Shown here: piece by piece, positions 1 through 10,936 of the stretch
Layout: each line of letters starts with the position of its first letter
Position numbering within the stretch: the stretch's first letter is position 1
Assembly (NCBI GenBank): GCA_032871835.1
Contig: CM065303.1
Span: 55,528,597 to 55,592,596 of the forward strand
Length of the DNA stretch: 64,000 nt
Direction of reading: 5' to 3'
Source: Dipteronia dyeriana
Taxonomy: Eukaryota > Streptophyta > Magnoliopsida > Sapindales > Sapindaceae
Notes under the pieces: generated by a model
The model's input: the letters and a program-made list of their open reading frames with translations, nothing else
What the model was told of the DNA's origin: nothing
Database searches by the model: none
Program-made: the position numbers and the translations under genes

Positions 1-159
1 TTTGTTTTAGTATAATTGTCTTTTTATAAATATTTTTTTTAAAAAAAAAACACTACAACAAATTCTATTTTTTGTTTGTAGGACCAAAAGATATAAAACC
101 CATATAGTATAGTAGGTTTTATCTAGTGCAAATGTCGAATTTTAACAAAATGTCGACAC

Positions 160-1376
160 TAGGGAGCATGGTTCGGTTCGGTTCTTGACAAAACCGAACT
201 GAACCGAAAATATTCAGTTTTGAAAAATCGAAACCGGTTTAAAGTGATTAATGATTAGTAACCGAACTGAACTAAACTGGTTTTGATCAGTTCAGTCTGG
301 TTCAATTCAATTCGATTTTGGACCTAGTGGATCTAATGGGATTAATGGATATTTTAACTGTTTTTTATGTTGAATGCATATTTTGGCCTTATAACACTAT
401 TGATTTTCATGATATTTTATAAGCCAAATCCAAAAGCCCAAAATTAAACCTAACTAATATTCACTTCAATATTCATTACAAAAAAAAAAACTCTAGAAAT
501 TATGTCAAAAAAAATCCCGAAATTGAAAACTTTATTTTTTTTTTCACATAAAACGGAAGAAAATCATGATTCATTACCTTTTTCTGGTCTAGTATTAGAT
601 AAAGTGGCAGTATTAGATAAAGTGGCAGTTTTGTTGAGCTTCCAAGTAAAAATGATAATTTTTTCTTCTCTTTAACACACAAACATACAGAGTAGAGAGA
701 GGTGAACAATTTACAAGCATGAGCTCTTATATATATATATATATAATACAAACAATCACAACTGAAATAAAGTGCTATTTAATGTCTTATTTTGTCCCTC
801 AATCAGAAGTAAAATAAGTCTTTGATGTTTAAACCTGTTCTCTCTATCTCCATCCAGAATTTCTTTACAAAAATTCTATAAATAAAAGCACTTGTACGTG
901 AACTGATCCTACTCAAAATTGATTTGTTTTTTGTAATTAATAATAATAATAATCATATAACAAAGACCAAAACTGGAAAAAAAAAATGAAAAGCTAACAA
1001 GGTCTGGTCGGAGAGAGAAAGGAAGAAGAAGATGTTGATAAGACAATGAAGATCGAAGAATTAGTGACAAAGATTGGTTTTAGTTGTCAAAAGGGAAGGG
1101 AAAGCATTTGTAAGGGGAGAGAGAACAGGGGAAGTGACTAGAGATTAGAAAATAGAAAATGGAGAGATTAGGTTTTTTTTTCTTTATATATTTGATTTTC
1201 GGATCATATCGGTTTTAAAAAACCAAAACCGGGTTTACAAATGAAACTAATTTGGTGTTATAAATTTAAACCGATTTGAACTGAAAACGATTGATATATC
1301 AAACTGAACTGTACTTTTTGGTTCAGTTCAGCATTGGTTTGGTTTAGTCTGCGTTTGATTTTGGTGCCCATCCCTA
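160..1376. mobile_element. Non-autonomous hAT-like element (about 1.2 kb MITE)
   Basis: The left end reads TAGGGAGCATGG and the right end, reverse complemented, reads TAGGGATGGGCACC, so the ends form an imperfect inverted repeat. The flanks GTCGACAC (152-159) and GTAGACAT (1377-1384) match at 6 of 8 bases, as expected for an aged 8 bp hAT target duplication. TAGGGATG ends are known from Ac-type hAT elements. Both subterminal regions are full of GGTTCGGTT/AACCGAAC blocks on opposite strands. No transposase ORF is visible, so movement would depend on an enzyme from elsewhere. Confidence 0.7.
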
Positions 1377-1384
1377 GTAGACAT

Positions 1385-1837
1385 CATAAAACTCGTATAG
1401 AAGTTCTCAAAATTGGATTTGGCACTTGTACTGGAAATCTGAAATTGTACAGTTGTACACTTGCATGGATAGTTTTTAGAGGGAGCAATTTTCTCTTAAG
1501 TCTCTCTGAGATTTTCTTTTTACGATCCAAAATTTTGTTTTGAAAATCTTTTTCTAAATAAACCTTTATAAATTCTAAAGATACTTCAGTGTTTTTTCTA
1601 AAATAATCATTTTTATCTTTTGACATTCTCAAACTACATTTTAAAATTTTAAATCATGACGATTACGTATTTTTTAAGAGTAATTAACATTCAACAGTTT
1701 AAATAAAACACAACTAGTATAGACAAATGAAAATTAAGTATCATCTAAACATGGAGATGTAAAACAACCACGCAAACTATCAAACCACACTAGCTAACTT
1801 GTTCAATATGTTATAAAAATACTGCTTTGATGCCCCT
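1385..1837. other. Unassigned AT-rich DNA with a Copia leader remnant at its right end
   Basis: No gene is visible. The last 80 bases or so (about 1760-1837) resemble the stretch just inside the second Copia LTR at about 5785-5867, including a decayed counterpart (GCTTTGATGCCC) of the primer-binding motif GCTCTGATACCA. This suggests the untranslated leader of another copy of the same Copia family. Confidence 0.4.
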
Positions 1838-2186
1838 TGTTATAAAAATACCGATTTGATACCACGAGTTATGCAAAACCATCAGTATCGACTATATGTG
1901 CGGATTGTAGAAAACACTAATAACATAATAGTCAAGCAAATTCACAACTAGAGCCAAGCCTAACTTTTCGGAAGTCCCTGGGTAAAATCTAAAAAATGAG
2001 TCATATGTGAGGGCTTGAACATACACGATACATAGCACATGACTAAAAAAAAATCGAAATCGAATCAAAAAAGAAAAAGAAAAACTTTAAATCGATTCGT
2101 AAAAGAAAAAAAAAACTTTAATTATCTGGTTATGAGATCTTGATCCCAGATAATTGAACCATTTGTTATTATTATTATTATTTTTA

Positions 2187-2836
2187 GAGGCCGTTTGGTG
2201 TGGGGTAATCAAAATAATGTGATTCCCAGGAAAGTTAAACACAGGAATGTGATTCCCGAAAAACTTGTACACGTGTGTTTGGTTGTGTATGGGAATATTA
2301 CGTAGGATTCCTAGGAATATTACGTAGGATTCCTAGGAATATCAAGTAACCATGTTTGGTTGTATATGGGAATTTGTTTTTTATTATTAAAAACTAAAAA
2401 AAAAAAAAAATCAACTTAAATGGTGAAAAGATTAACCAGATCCATTTCTCAAATCACCAACCCATTCATTCGTTCATCCCTTTCTTTCCATCTCTCTCTG
2501 TCTTTTTCTCCAAATCATCTCCACGTTATCGTCGTCGTCGTCGTTGCCGTCTTCGGCCGGTCAGCTCCTCGTCGTCGTCTACATCGCTGTCGCCGTCGTC
2601 TCCTTGCCTCCACATCACCGCCGTCGTTGACTCTGGTCGGGATCTTGTTTGTCTTCGTCGTCGCCGTCGTCTGGTTGGGTTTGTCGTCGCAGCTTCTCGT
2701 CATCGTCGCCTTCATCTGGTTGGGTTCGCCGTCGTCTTCATCATCGCATCTCCTCGTCGTCGTCTTCATCATTGCAACTCCTCCTCGTCGTCTTCATCAT
2801 CGCAGCTCCTCGTCCTCGTCATCGTCATCGTCATCG

Positions 2837-2868
<32 letters not shown>

Positions 2869-3307
2869 GGGCAGTCATCGTCATCATCGGGCAAACACAG
2901 ATCTTGTGTTGTTTCTAGTTGCTGCAATTTTTTTTCTATTACTATTGGTGATGGTGTTTGATGTTGTTTGAACAAACCCAGATCTTGTATTTGATGAAGA
3001 TGAAGATGAAGATGAAATTGGGTATTGTTTGATTGATGAAAGTAGGTTTTGAAATGAAATTGGGGATTTTTGGGTATTGATTGATTGAAGCTCGTTGAAG
3101 AACAATGGTGAAGAAAATAAAATAAAAATATATATTTTTAATGATGGTGGGTCCCACGGTGGGAATCAGACATAAGTAATCTGAAACCCACCTATTTTAA
3201 TGGGAATCACATTCCCGGGAAAATAAAAACCCAAACCTGCTACCAAACAAGGGAATGCGTTGAGATTCCCATTCTCATACAAAGATGCCCCCATACCAAA
3301 CGGCCCC
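2187..3307. mobile_element. PIF/Harbinger-type MITE (1.1 kb) nested in the hAT MITE
   Basis: The termini are GAGGCCGTTTGGTGTGGGG and, reverse complemented, GGGGCCGTTTGGTATGGGG. TTA lies on both sides (2184-2186 and 3308-3310), the 3 bp target duplication typical of PIF/Harbinger elements. Short direct repeats of GGATTCCTAGGAATATTACGTA occur near 2290-2345. The body contains a long TCG/TCA triplet tract, so the 183-codon Ser/Arg-rich ORF over it is low complexity and not a believable gene. No transposase is present. Confidence 0.75.
2526..2875. repeat. Imperfect (TCG/TCA)n trinucleotide tract
   Basis: About 350 bp rich in TCG, TCA and TCC triplets, ending in a clean (ATC)n run near 2820-2870. 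It lies wholly inside the Harbinger-type MITE and is markedly more GC-rich than its surroundings. Reading frames across it give Ser/His/Arg or Asp/Glu/Met runs on the two strands, typical of microsatellite translation. Confidence 0.8.
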
Positions 3308-3879
3308 TTAATGTTTGGACTTTAAAAAAAATATTTGAAGTCTTTTTTATCTGAACCAAAATCTTTCAACTCAATATTAAATACAAAAAATGTAGGTCCC
3401 TTTTTGAGCCCTTTTTTCATGCCCCCTCCCCTCAAGGCCGGCTCTGTTCTCAACCAAGCAAGCAAGCAAACAATATATCATAGAAAATAACAACACCAGA
3501 TTTACGTGGTTCGGCGTAAGTCTACATCCACAAGTCAAATTACGAATACTATTTCCACTATTATCACAAATAAGGGTACACAAATGAACTCCTCTCATAG
3601 ACAATAATCTGAGGAATATCAATACATAGAGAAGAAAATAAGAAATACTTCACCATAAAGAACTCTCTCAAACACCGTGGATTGAGGTATATTTGAATCT
3701 TAGGAACTCATGGCTTTTGACAGATTCGAAAGTGGAGGCGAAATGAACTGAGAAAAGACACCCAATTTCTCTATTTTTCCCTCTCTCCTCTCTTTCTTTA
3801 CTCCTCTCTTCTAACAGTTGCACACATATCTATTCTCCATTATTAGCTACCGCATGCATAATCTCAAAAGCAAACAATC

Positions 3880-4150
3880 TTTTTGCTTTTATATCAATTA
3901 CATAGGGTTACTACAAAACCTCCCTTTTTTGAACATCCGAATTTATTCAAGGAGGTAAAAAACCCCAAAGTGAATAGAGAGGGAAAAGCCCCAACAAGTC
4001 CAGAAGCAAAAATATAGGTAACAACTAACAACTCAGACAACGCTGGCAACAACACTAAAGACCGAAAAAAAAAAAACAAAGCACCAGGTGTTGTTCCAAA
4101 ACACATAATTTCTTTTCAAGCTGGATCCTTTCTTGGCCAACATGTCTACA
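3880..4150 (-). pseudogene. Possible LINE 3' end (RNase H C-terminus and 3' UTR)
   Basis: On the - strand a short frame reads SFVDMLAKKGSSL, which resembles the ADxLAKxG end of RNase H domains in plant L1-type LINEs. It is followed by a T-rich 3' region that ends near 3880 in an A-rich stretch on the - strand. Nothing upstream (4151-4542) restores the rest of the domain. The match is short, so this is a tentative call. The fragment sits between the Copia LTR copy A and the gag pseudogene. Confidence 0.35.
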
Positions 4151-4542
4151 AACGAGTTTGAAGATTTTGGATTGAAGTTCACATCCATATTTTGAAGTTA
4201 CCAAAATAGTCATTACACAATTTGGGCCACCATTGCCTCATTGGGTTGGACACAATATGGGCCTCCAAGCCCAGCAAAATCCTTCTCTAGTCAATATGGG
4301 ACCCCACTGCTAGGTGTACACGCCAAATGTCTGGGTGCAGAACTTTACTCTCTTAGGAACCGTCGTCATCAGTGAGTAATCTAACTCGTCTTTTTCTGTG
4401 AACAACTCTACAATTAGCGAAGGGATTCATTGACTTCTTCGCTAGAACCTGCAAACCTTCATTAGCGGGAATTTCTAACTTCCTTACTAGAACCTGTAAA
4501 CCCTGTTAACTCATGTGGTCTAACTGGTTATAATGCAAAACT
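4151..4542. other. Unassigned stretch next to the Copia gag remnant
   Basis: No ORF of note. The text around 4225-4290 (a GGCCTCCAAGCCCAGC block) resembles sequence often found in plant LTRs, but no partner copy or boundary could be found in the window. Confidence 0.2.
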
Positions 4543-5735
4543 TTAGAGACACCTTTCTATCTTCACTTTGGTTTTACATAACCTACCCATTGCTTCCCCT
4601 TCAACAACAATCATTGACCCATTTTTCAGTTTGGTAAAATGATTCTCAAAGCCTTGCTCATCCAATGCAATTCTAGAAATCAAATTAAGGCGTATATCAA
4701 GAGCATACCTTATATCATGCAGTTGCACCCTGTATCCTATATCAGTCTCAATATCAATATCTCCAGCTCCCTCAATCGTGCAATCACTAGCATCGCCCAT
4801 CTTTATTGTACCAAAGTTGCCAACTTCATACGTGGAACACAATTCTAAATTCGGAGTAGCATGATATGATGCAACAGTATCAATTACCCATTCATCACCT
4901 TTATCAATTGACTGAAGACAATCATTACCTGTGAACGATAAGAGAACACAAACATCTCCATCTGAAATAATTGTAGTATTTACCATATTCGTATGATTTT
5001 TTCCCTCATATTGTTCCCTTCTCCATTTTTGGCATGAATATTTCTTATGCCCTTCCTTACCATAATAGTAACAACTCCCTCTAAATATCGAATTTGACCA
5101 ATACGAACTTTCACCATCTCTTTGCCCTTTATAAGTACTCATCCCCCTACTCTCAATAACAACGGCTTGAGCATTGTTTGTACCCACACTAGAAGTCTTT
5201 CTCATGGTTTCCTCATTAAACAAGCTATTGGTAATAATATCCATAGACAATTTACCTTAAGGAACAGAGTAACTAACAGTCTGAGCAAAGACATCCCAAG
5301 CATGAGGCAATGAACTCAACAAGAAAAATGTAAGTAGCTCATCATTAAAGTCTAACTTCACTGCAATGAACCGGTTCATCACACTCAGGAATTCATTCAG
5401 GTGTTCAGCTACATTGCGGTCATCCCTGAACTTCAAGTTAACAAGCTTGTGAATCAAACACAATTTTTCAACAACAGAGTTCTGTTCATACATGCTCTCT
5501 CTCATAGGGCATGTGCACTCGTCTCTTGTGATATATGATGAAACACTGTAACATTTACCTACTGCTTGATATATGCCATTATCTTCTTGTTCATCTTTTT
5601 ACAAACTTCATTGAACGTACCCTCTAGCTTGGTTGCGTCATCTCTTTCGATGGTCTCACTCAATTCTGTAATTGTGAGAATGTCCTCCATCATGGGTTTC
5701 TAGAACGCCCAATTAAAACTATTAAGTTTAATCAT
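4543..5735 (-). pseudogene. Ty1/Copia gag-protease remnant
   Basis: Read from 5735 leftwards, the frame starts MIKLNSF, reaches an in-frame stop where family members have Trp (WxFWK-like start), then continues with gag. Gag sequence follows around 5505-5257 (LKFRDDRNVAEHLNEF, then LLSSLPHAWD). A zinc knuckle follows near 5070, CYYYGKEGHKKYSC, in which the second Cys of CX2CX4HX4C is Tyr. The protease region has WVIDTVASYHAT near 4890, where the usual D-S/T-G active-site Gly is Val. A GAG-pre-integrase-like stretch ends at a stop at 4543. Integrase, reverse transcriptase and Copia RNase H are absent. In an intact element this polyprotein would form the particle and mature itself. Here stops, frameshifts and lost key residues make it non-functional. 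Confidence 0.8.
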
Positions 5736-5853
5736 GGTATTTAAAATACCCTCTATTACAATCACACACAAATAACCAACCTTCAACTAGTAAACCAACG
5801 ATATTGAGGAACCAACGAACCATGACTCTGATACAACTTATTATAAAATTATT

Positions 5854-5865
5854 GCTCTGATACCA
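5854..5865 (-). other. Primer-binding site of the Copia element
   Basis: On the - strand this reads TGGTATCAGAGC, the well-known initiator-tRNA-Met primer site of plant Copia elements. It lies 2 bases inside the LTR whose edge is at 5868, and upstream of gag in element orientation. This fixes 5868-6375 as the 5' LTR. Confidence 0.8.
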
Positions 5866-5867
5866 TT

Positions 5868-6375
5868 TGTTGCAAAAATACCTCTCCGATACCACTAGTT
5901 ACGAAAAACCCAACTATTACTGATTATATGTGCGAATTCTACATTGACAACTTAACAGTCAAGCAAAATCACAACCAAGCTTGCATACAATATAATGTAG
6001 AAAATAACAACACTAGATTTATATGGTTCAGTGTATACCTACATCCACGAGTCAAACTCTGAATAATATATCCACTACTATCACCAATAATATGTACACA
6101 AAAAAACTCCTCTCAGATAAAATAATCTAAGGAATATCAATACATAGAGCAGAAAATAAGAAATACCTAACCACAAAAAAAAACTCTCTCAAACACTGTG
6201 AATTGAGGTATATCAGAATCTCAAGAATTCACTGCTTCTAAAAGACTCGAAAACGAAGGTGACACGGACAGAGAAAAGACACCCAAATTCTCTTCTTTTT
6301 TTTTCTCTCCCCTCTCATTCTTTTCATCTGTCCTTGCAGCCGTGTACTTTACTATTCTCTATCTTAGGCGCTACA
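5868..6375 (-). mobile_element. Copia 5' LTR, copy B (about 508 bp)
   Basis: It begins TGTTGCAAAAATACC next to the primer-binding site and ends near GGCGCTACA. It aligns with copy A (1838-3854) except where copy A is interrupted. The outer edge directly abuts hAT transposase coding sequence, which fits insertion into that pseudogene. I could not find a matching 5 bp duplication on the other side. Confidence 0.7.
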
Positions 6376-7100
6376 GTTATTGCCATGGAGACCAAGTTTA
6401 AAAAATATTGGTCAACAATGCCTTTCCTTTATGCCTTAGGTATTTTGGTAGATCCAAGGAATAAATAATATGGTTTAGAATCTTTGCTTTAGTTGGTGGT
6501 ATTTTGAATGTAGATTATCCCATATAGATTATTGACATTCGAAACAAGTTATTCGAAGTTTTTAGTATTTATGAGTGCAGGTTTGGCGGCGTTAACCCGC
6601 AAACATCAACAGAATCGGCCATTGAAGAAAAGTTGAAGCATTCTCAAATGCCGAAAAAAGATGCCTCATTAAATTTCTCTTATTCATTCCAAGCTCCACA
6701 AGCTGCTGTAACTTTCGATACCGATCTGAACAGCTTCCTTGAAGCTCAGTTCGATTCATTTGAAAAGACAGAGGAATTTGATCTAATGTTATGGTGGAAA
6801 ACCTATAGCTATATATATATATATATATATTTGATCCTGTCACACATAACACGTGACATACTCGTTATCCCCGTGTCCATTGTTTCTTCATAACAGATAT
6901 TCAGCACGGGTGGATTTATAATTGAACCAATAAGAAGTTCTTTGTCCCCAGATAAGGTGAAGGTAATAATATGCCTTCAGGTTTGGGGGCATGCTCGAAA
7001 GAGGATGCAAAATGAAATGGTAGACCTAAAACTTATTCAAAATTTCTCCAATTTATATATTGATAAGGGTTCCGGCAGTAACCAGATCCAGAAATAGGTT
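6376..7100 (+). pseudogene. hAT transposase C-terminal remnant
   Basis: Three blocks of plant hAT (RICESLEEPER/BED-type) transposase are readable in changing frames. Around 6385-6470: METKFKKYWSTMPFLYALG with ILVDPRNK, the segment before the dimerisation domain. Around 6555-6810: YECRFGG, SYSFQAPQAA and FDLMLWWKTY, the linker and the WWK motif of the dimerisation region. Around 6840-7000: HITRDILVIPVSIVSS, FSTGG, RSSLSPDKVKVI and CLQVWG, the hAT C-terminal dimerisation motif. The blocks are separated by stops, a (TA)n tract at about 6808-6830 and a frame change. The N-terminal catalytic part is missing at the Copia LTR junction. It cannot encode a working enzyme. Confidence 0.8.
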
Positions 7101-7370
7101 ATATGTACATTTACTTTTATTACAATTGCACTCTTTTTTCTTTACCAAGATTTTATCACATTTAGTTTGTCTTAGTAAAGTTTTTAATGAGGCAATCATG
7201 TAATACTGAAAGTTCAAAAGAAATAAATAATTTTTCATTTCATATTTTCATAATTTCATCTATTTTTTATTATCTTTAATCTTTAATCTTTATTTATTCT
7301 TTGAAATATTTTATTAAGTAAAATAATAAATCTATCTATTTTCTACACATTTTTATTAGACTAAAATAAT
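7101..7370. other. AT-rich DNA, nothing recognised
   Basis: Sequence between the hAT pseudogene and the solo LTR. It is A/T rich, with no ORF or repeat that I can assign. Confidence 0.3.
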
Positions 7371-8908
7371 TGATCGGACCAAAATTGTCATATATTTTGG
7401 CCCTCATTTCCATTGCCTTTATCTTGTTTTCGAGTGTTTTTGCTTGTCTTATGGCTCATTTGTTATGTTTGTAGGCAATTAGGTGCATATTGAAAGAAAG
7501 GATGAAAAAGCGCAAAGATTGGGCAAAAACGGGTTGAAATCAGTGAAGAAAAGCTAGAGCATGCAAGTCACTGCGTGGGCCCACAACCCGCGCACCAATC
7601 GCGCATTTGTTCGTGCATTTGCCAAAACCCGAGAGATAGAAATCAGCAATCAGATCATTGCACGGGTCCTACGCGGGTCTAGACCCATGCACCACCCACG
7701 CATTTGGCGCGTTAGATAGCCACATCCGTGTTTTTCAAACCTATTTTGGAAACCCAATAAATATATCTTTTTACCATTTCGAAAGGGGGGAATTCTGAAT
7801 CGAAGAATCATCTCTTCTCTCTTCCAAACACATCCTATCTAACCACTTACCTAGATTAGGAGCATTTCCCACCAAATCTAACCATCATCCGTCCTCATCT
7901 ACTCAAGGACACTTGGAGATTAGATCAAAGCTTCAAGAAAGGAGAAGTTTCTCTACATGGGTCTTCTCTATCTCTTTTCTCCTTGCCATTTTACTTTAAT
8001 TGTCATGAGTAGCTAAATCCCTTTGTGGGAGTTAATATAATAATTCATGGATTGTGGGTTTTCCACCATATTCTTAGTATTTGATTATATAGTTTCATTC
8101 AATGGTTTTTAATGCAATTGATTATCTCTTGAATTAGATAGATATACCCTCTCTTGATTCTTGTTGATTAGTAAATTTGAATATATATCTTCTTGGATTG
8201 AGTAGATATGCCTTCTCTCAAGCCAAGTTAGATACACATTTTTAGGTGATTAAAACTAGCTAAATTGAATAGAATGGATGTGTAGTGAATATGTCCTTCT
8301 TATGCATCTAGGCTTCAATGAAAAATGGTTGGATTGTGAACATGCCATTCCAAGGTATCCCTAACCATTAGAATTTATCTACGCTTAAAGAGTGATTCTC
8401 TTATAAACCAACCAAATAGTTATGTAGTAGAGAATTTATGTGATAAGAGTCTCTATCTTTCCAAATCTAACCAAGTAGTCGTGAGTGAGAGTTATTGACT
8501 CTAAGTCACCCTTAAAGATAGATTAGCCCTTAATAATCGAATCGGTTCTTAAAGAATGGATTGCCCACTATTCTTGTATGAATTGCATCGGCTCCCGCAT
8601 TCACATAACATATCATATCTCACCCATTGCATGTTAACACTAATTACATGTTATGTTAATTGACATAATTGTAGTTTGCATCTTAACAATTAATCCTTCA
8701 AAATCCAACCCATTTATCTCTACATTTTTATACATAGTTTTAGTTTAGTAATAGTTAACTAGTTTTAGCCATCCGATTTCCCTTTCCTTGTGGACGATAC
8801 CCTTTGTTTGTCATTATACTTGTTTTCACATTTTTAGGATATAGCTAAGGACTTTATAAATTTTGTTTGACGAGCGTTTTATAATGACTAAAAAAATTAG
8901 CTCGGTCA
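7371..8908. mobile_element. Solo LTR, 1.54 kb, with perfect TSD
   Basis: It starts TGATCGGACCAAAATTGTCA and ends AGCTCGGTCA, so TG..CA and an imperfect terminal inverted repeat are present. ATAAT flanks it on both sides (7366-7370 and 8909-8913), a perfect 5 bp target duplication. No internal retrotransposon sequence is attached, so it is a solo LTR left by LTR-LTR recombination. The same family recurs at 25498-29137, sharing for example the GAGTAGCTAAATCCC and TTGTGGACGATAC blocks. Transcription orientation looks like +, but this is not proven. Confidence 0.85.
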
Positions 8909-8913
8909 ATAAT

Positions 8914-9114
8914 AAATAAGATAAATAAAAAACAATATTATATATTATAACAATTAAATTTAAATACTTAAAAGTTTAAATTTTAAAAAAACTTGAAAAT
9001 GGGCCAGCGTCCGGCCCGTTTAGGCATGCCTGAGCTGACATGCGGCCCGACATGTTTTGAAAAATTGACCTGACATTTTAGGCCTATCAGGGCGAGGCTT
9101 ACCTTATTTTACAG

Positions 9115-9146
<32 letters not shown>

Positions 9147-10700
9147 AACTCAATAATGAAAATAATAAAACACTAACCTAAATTAAACACCCAAATCGTA
9201 TTTCCCATCATCTTCTCCACCATCATATCTCCTACACCCAAACCCTAGCCACCTCTCATCATCCTCTTCATCTTCTTCAACATCCAAACCTTAACCTGAT
9301 CCACCACTTCTCATACCATAGCCACCGCCGCCACCCATACCACCTAAAAACCAAACCCTAGCCCGCTGAAATCACACTAACCACCACCCCTAATCCCTAC
9401 GATACTGATGTCCTCTCAGTCCAGGCAATTGAAGCCAACCAAACTATCTCTTCCAGCCGCTCGTTCTCCTCCCACTGTCTATCCCCTTTTCTATCTTTTT
9501 CTTCTAGCCGATCTCCTAACATAATTTGTTTGGAAATCTAGGTTGCAATTTGTGTTTTAATGGAGAGATGATGGGTTTAAGTTTGGTGGAGAAAGAGACT
9601 TACTTTGAGTGATGGTTGATCTCCTTACAGGGTGGTTTGGGTTAGCCGTCGGTGAGGAGGGAGAGATTGGGTTTTTAGGTTTGGGTTTGAGAAGATTTCA
9701 AAGCTGTATTAAGTGTTAAGCTTTGGTTTTGTTAGCTTTTGCTTTTTGGTGATTTTTTTTTTCGATTTTTTTTTCAAACAAGAATTGATTAGATTGTATT
9801 TGTTGTTGATGATGTTTAGTGATGAGGTTTCAGTTACTAATGTTGGTAGTGGTGGCGGTGGTGGTGTAAGAGAGATGAGAAATGGCGGGGAGTTGGGTGA
9901 AATGAGGTTTCTGGGTTTCTAGAATTGAGATTTTGGTTTTCGTTTATTTTTATAAATGAAAGAGAGAGACGGTGGTAAGATTGAATGAGTGAGAGAGAGA
10001 TCGTGGTGAGGAGAGAGATAGGACAATTTGATTTTTGTATTTTTAATTGTTTTTCGTTTTTTAATTAATTTGTTGAATTATAGCTAGTTAACATCTGTAA
10101 ATATTTATCATTTAATATAATTTAATGTTTGTATTTTTTAAGTTGTGGAGATCATCTGGATCTCCACTTTTTTTTGTTATTTTTTTGTTATTTTTTTCAA
10201 TTAGGTTAAATAAATGGATTTTTGTTGGAGGGCATCATGGTTATTTTGCCAATGTTAACCAAACTTAAGGGTAACATGGTCATTTTACCCTCTATCCATG
10301 TCAAGAATTGTGCCTTTAACGAAACAGTTACTGAAAAACTAAAAAAATGATAATATTACAAATTAATGGATTAAAATAGAATTACGCTAAATTAGAGGGA
10401 TTAAAATAAGAATATCCTTTTTTAAAAAACTTTTTTAATTTTTAATTATTTTTTAAGTTATTTTACTACTTAAAAAATAATTCAATAAGTTAAATTCATA
10501 ACTTTTACATTTTAAATAGAAAAAATAAACAATCCGATAATCTAGTAATTTCACCGAAACCCAAACCGCGTATGTCAAGTAGAGTCTGATTTTTGGGTCG
10601 TGGATTGGGCAATTGTCATAATGCAAACCCGGATTGTATTCAGGTTCGGGTCCGTCAAAAAAACACCAAACCCGCAAACCCATTTTTGTTACAACTGCCT
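8914..10700. other. Intergenic region upstream of MAP2, repeat fragments only
   Basis: Contents: a GGCCCG-rich block at about 9001-9110 resembling a hAT MITE fragment, a (TA)n tract at about 9115-9142, a stretch rich in CCACCATC and (GA) around 9190-10020, and AT-rich DNA to 10700. Short ORFs here (for example at 9713-9922) have glycine and phenylalanine runs and no recognisable domain. Confidence 0.35.
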
Positions 10701-10705
10701 TGCTT

Positions 10706-10759
10706 GAAACGACTTCGTTTTGAGCTTTTAGAATTCTGAACTAAACGACGTAGTTTGAG
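10706..10759. promoter_or_regulatory. Paired near-palindromes in the MAP2 promoter
   Basis: Two related near-palindromes lie just upstream of the inferred transcript start: GAAACGACTTCGTTTTGAG at 10706-10724 and CTAAACGACGTAGTTTGAG at 10741-10759. Both fit AAACGAC(G/T)TxGTTT, and the second has an ACGT core of the kind bound by plant bZIP factors. They are 35 bp apart, and the inferred 5' UTR begins about 40-50 bp downstream. Function is inferred from position and symmetry only. Confidence 0.45.
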
Positions 10760-10789
10760 TTAAAAAAAAAAATTAAAAAACCTAATTTT

Positions 10790-10936
10790 TTTCTTAGCTT
10801 CAGTTCCCTCATCCCCGCCGTACTCTCATCATCGATCATCACAGCCAGAGCCGTCATCACTCATCGATCACCACCATTGAAGCGCCGCCCACCGGATCTT
10901 CTTATTGGCCTCATCGCAGTCACCGGAACCGTCGAA
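10790..10936 (+). other. MAP2 5' UTR exon (predicted)
   Basis: A C-rich stretch without any ATG ends at GAA|GTAAGTC, a strong splice donor at 10937. The matching acceptor would be the CATAG directly before the start codon at 11422, giving a 5' UTR intron of about 485 bp. The transcript start near 10790 is an estimate from the shift to pyrimidine-rich sequence. Confidence 0.55.

Larger units (their letters stand above)
1949..3446. mobile_element. hAT-like MITE nested in the Copia LTR
   Basis: The left end TAGAGCCAAGCC pairs with the reverse-complemented right end CAGAGCCGGCC. The flanks TTCACAAC (1941-1948) and TTCTCAAC (3447-3454) match at 7 of 8 bases, giving an 8 bp duplication. The uninterrupted LTR copy B confirms the empty site. 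Without the Harbinger element inside it, about 370 bp remain and no coding capacity is seen. Confidence 0.75.
1838..3854 (-). mobile_element. Copia LTR, copy A, split by a nested insertion
   Basis: This LTR aligns along its length with copy B at 5868-6375. Shared blocks include TGTTATAAAAATACC at the start, the AGTCAAGC region, ATAGAAAATAACAACAC, AGGAATATCAATACATAGAG and GAGAAAAGACACCCAA. After removing the hAT insertion (1949-3446 plus one TSD copy) about 510 bp remain, which matches copy B. The orientation is inferred from the - strand gag ORF and primer-binding site of copy B. The right boundary near 3854 is approximate. Confidence 0.65.

Noticed and set aside
51..70. CACTACAACAAATTC, resembling a CACTA transposon end
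   Set aside because: Only a 12-15 base match near the window edge, without subterminal repeats or a partner end.
2420..2971. 183-codon ORF on the + strand, Ser/Arg rich
   Set aside because: It lies over the TCG/TCA triplet tract of a MITE. Other frames and the other strand are open as well, and no domain is recognisable.
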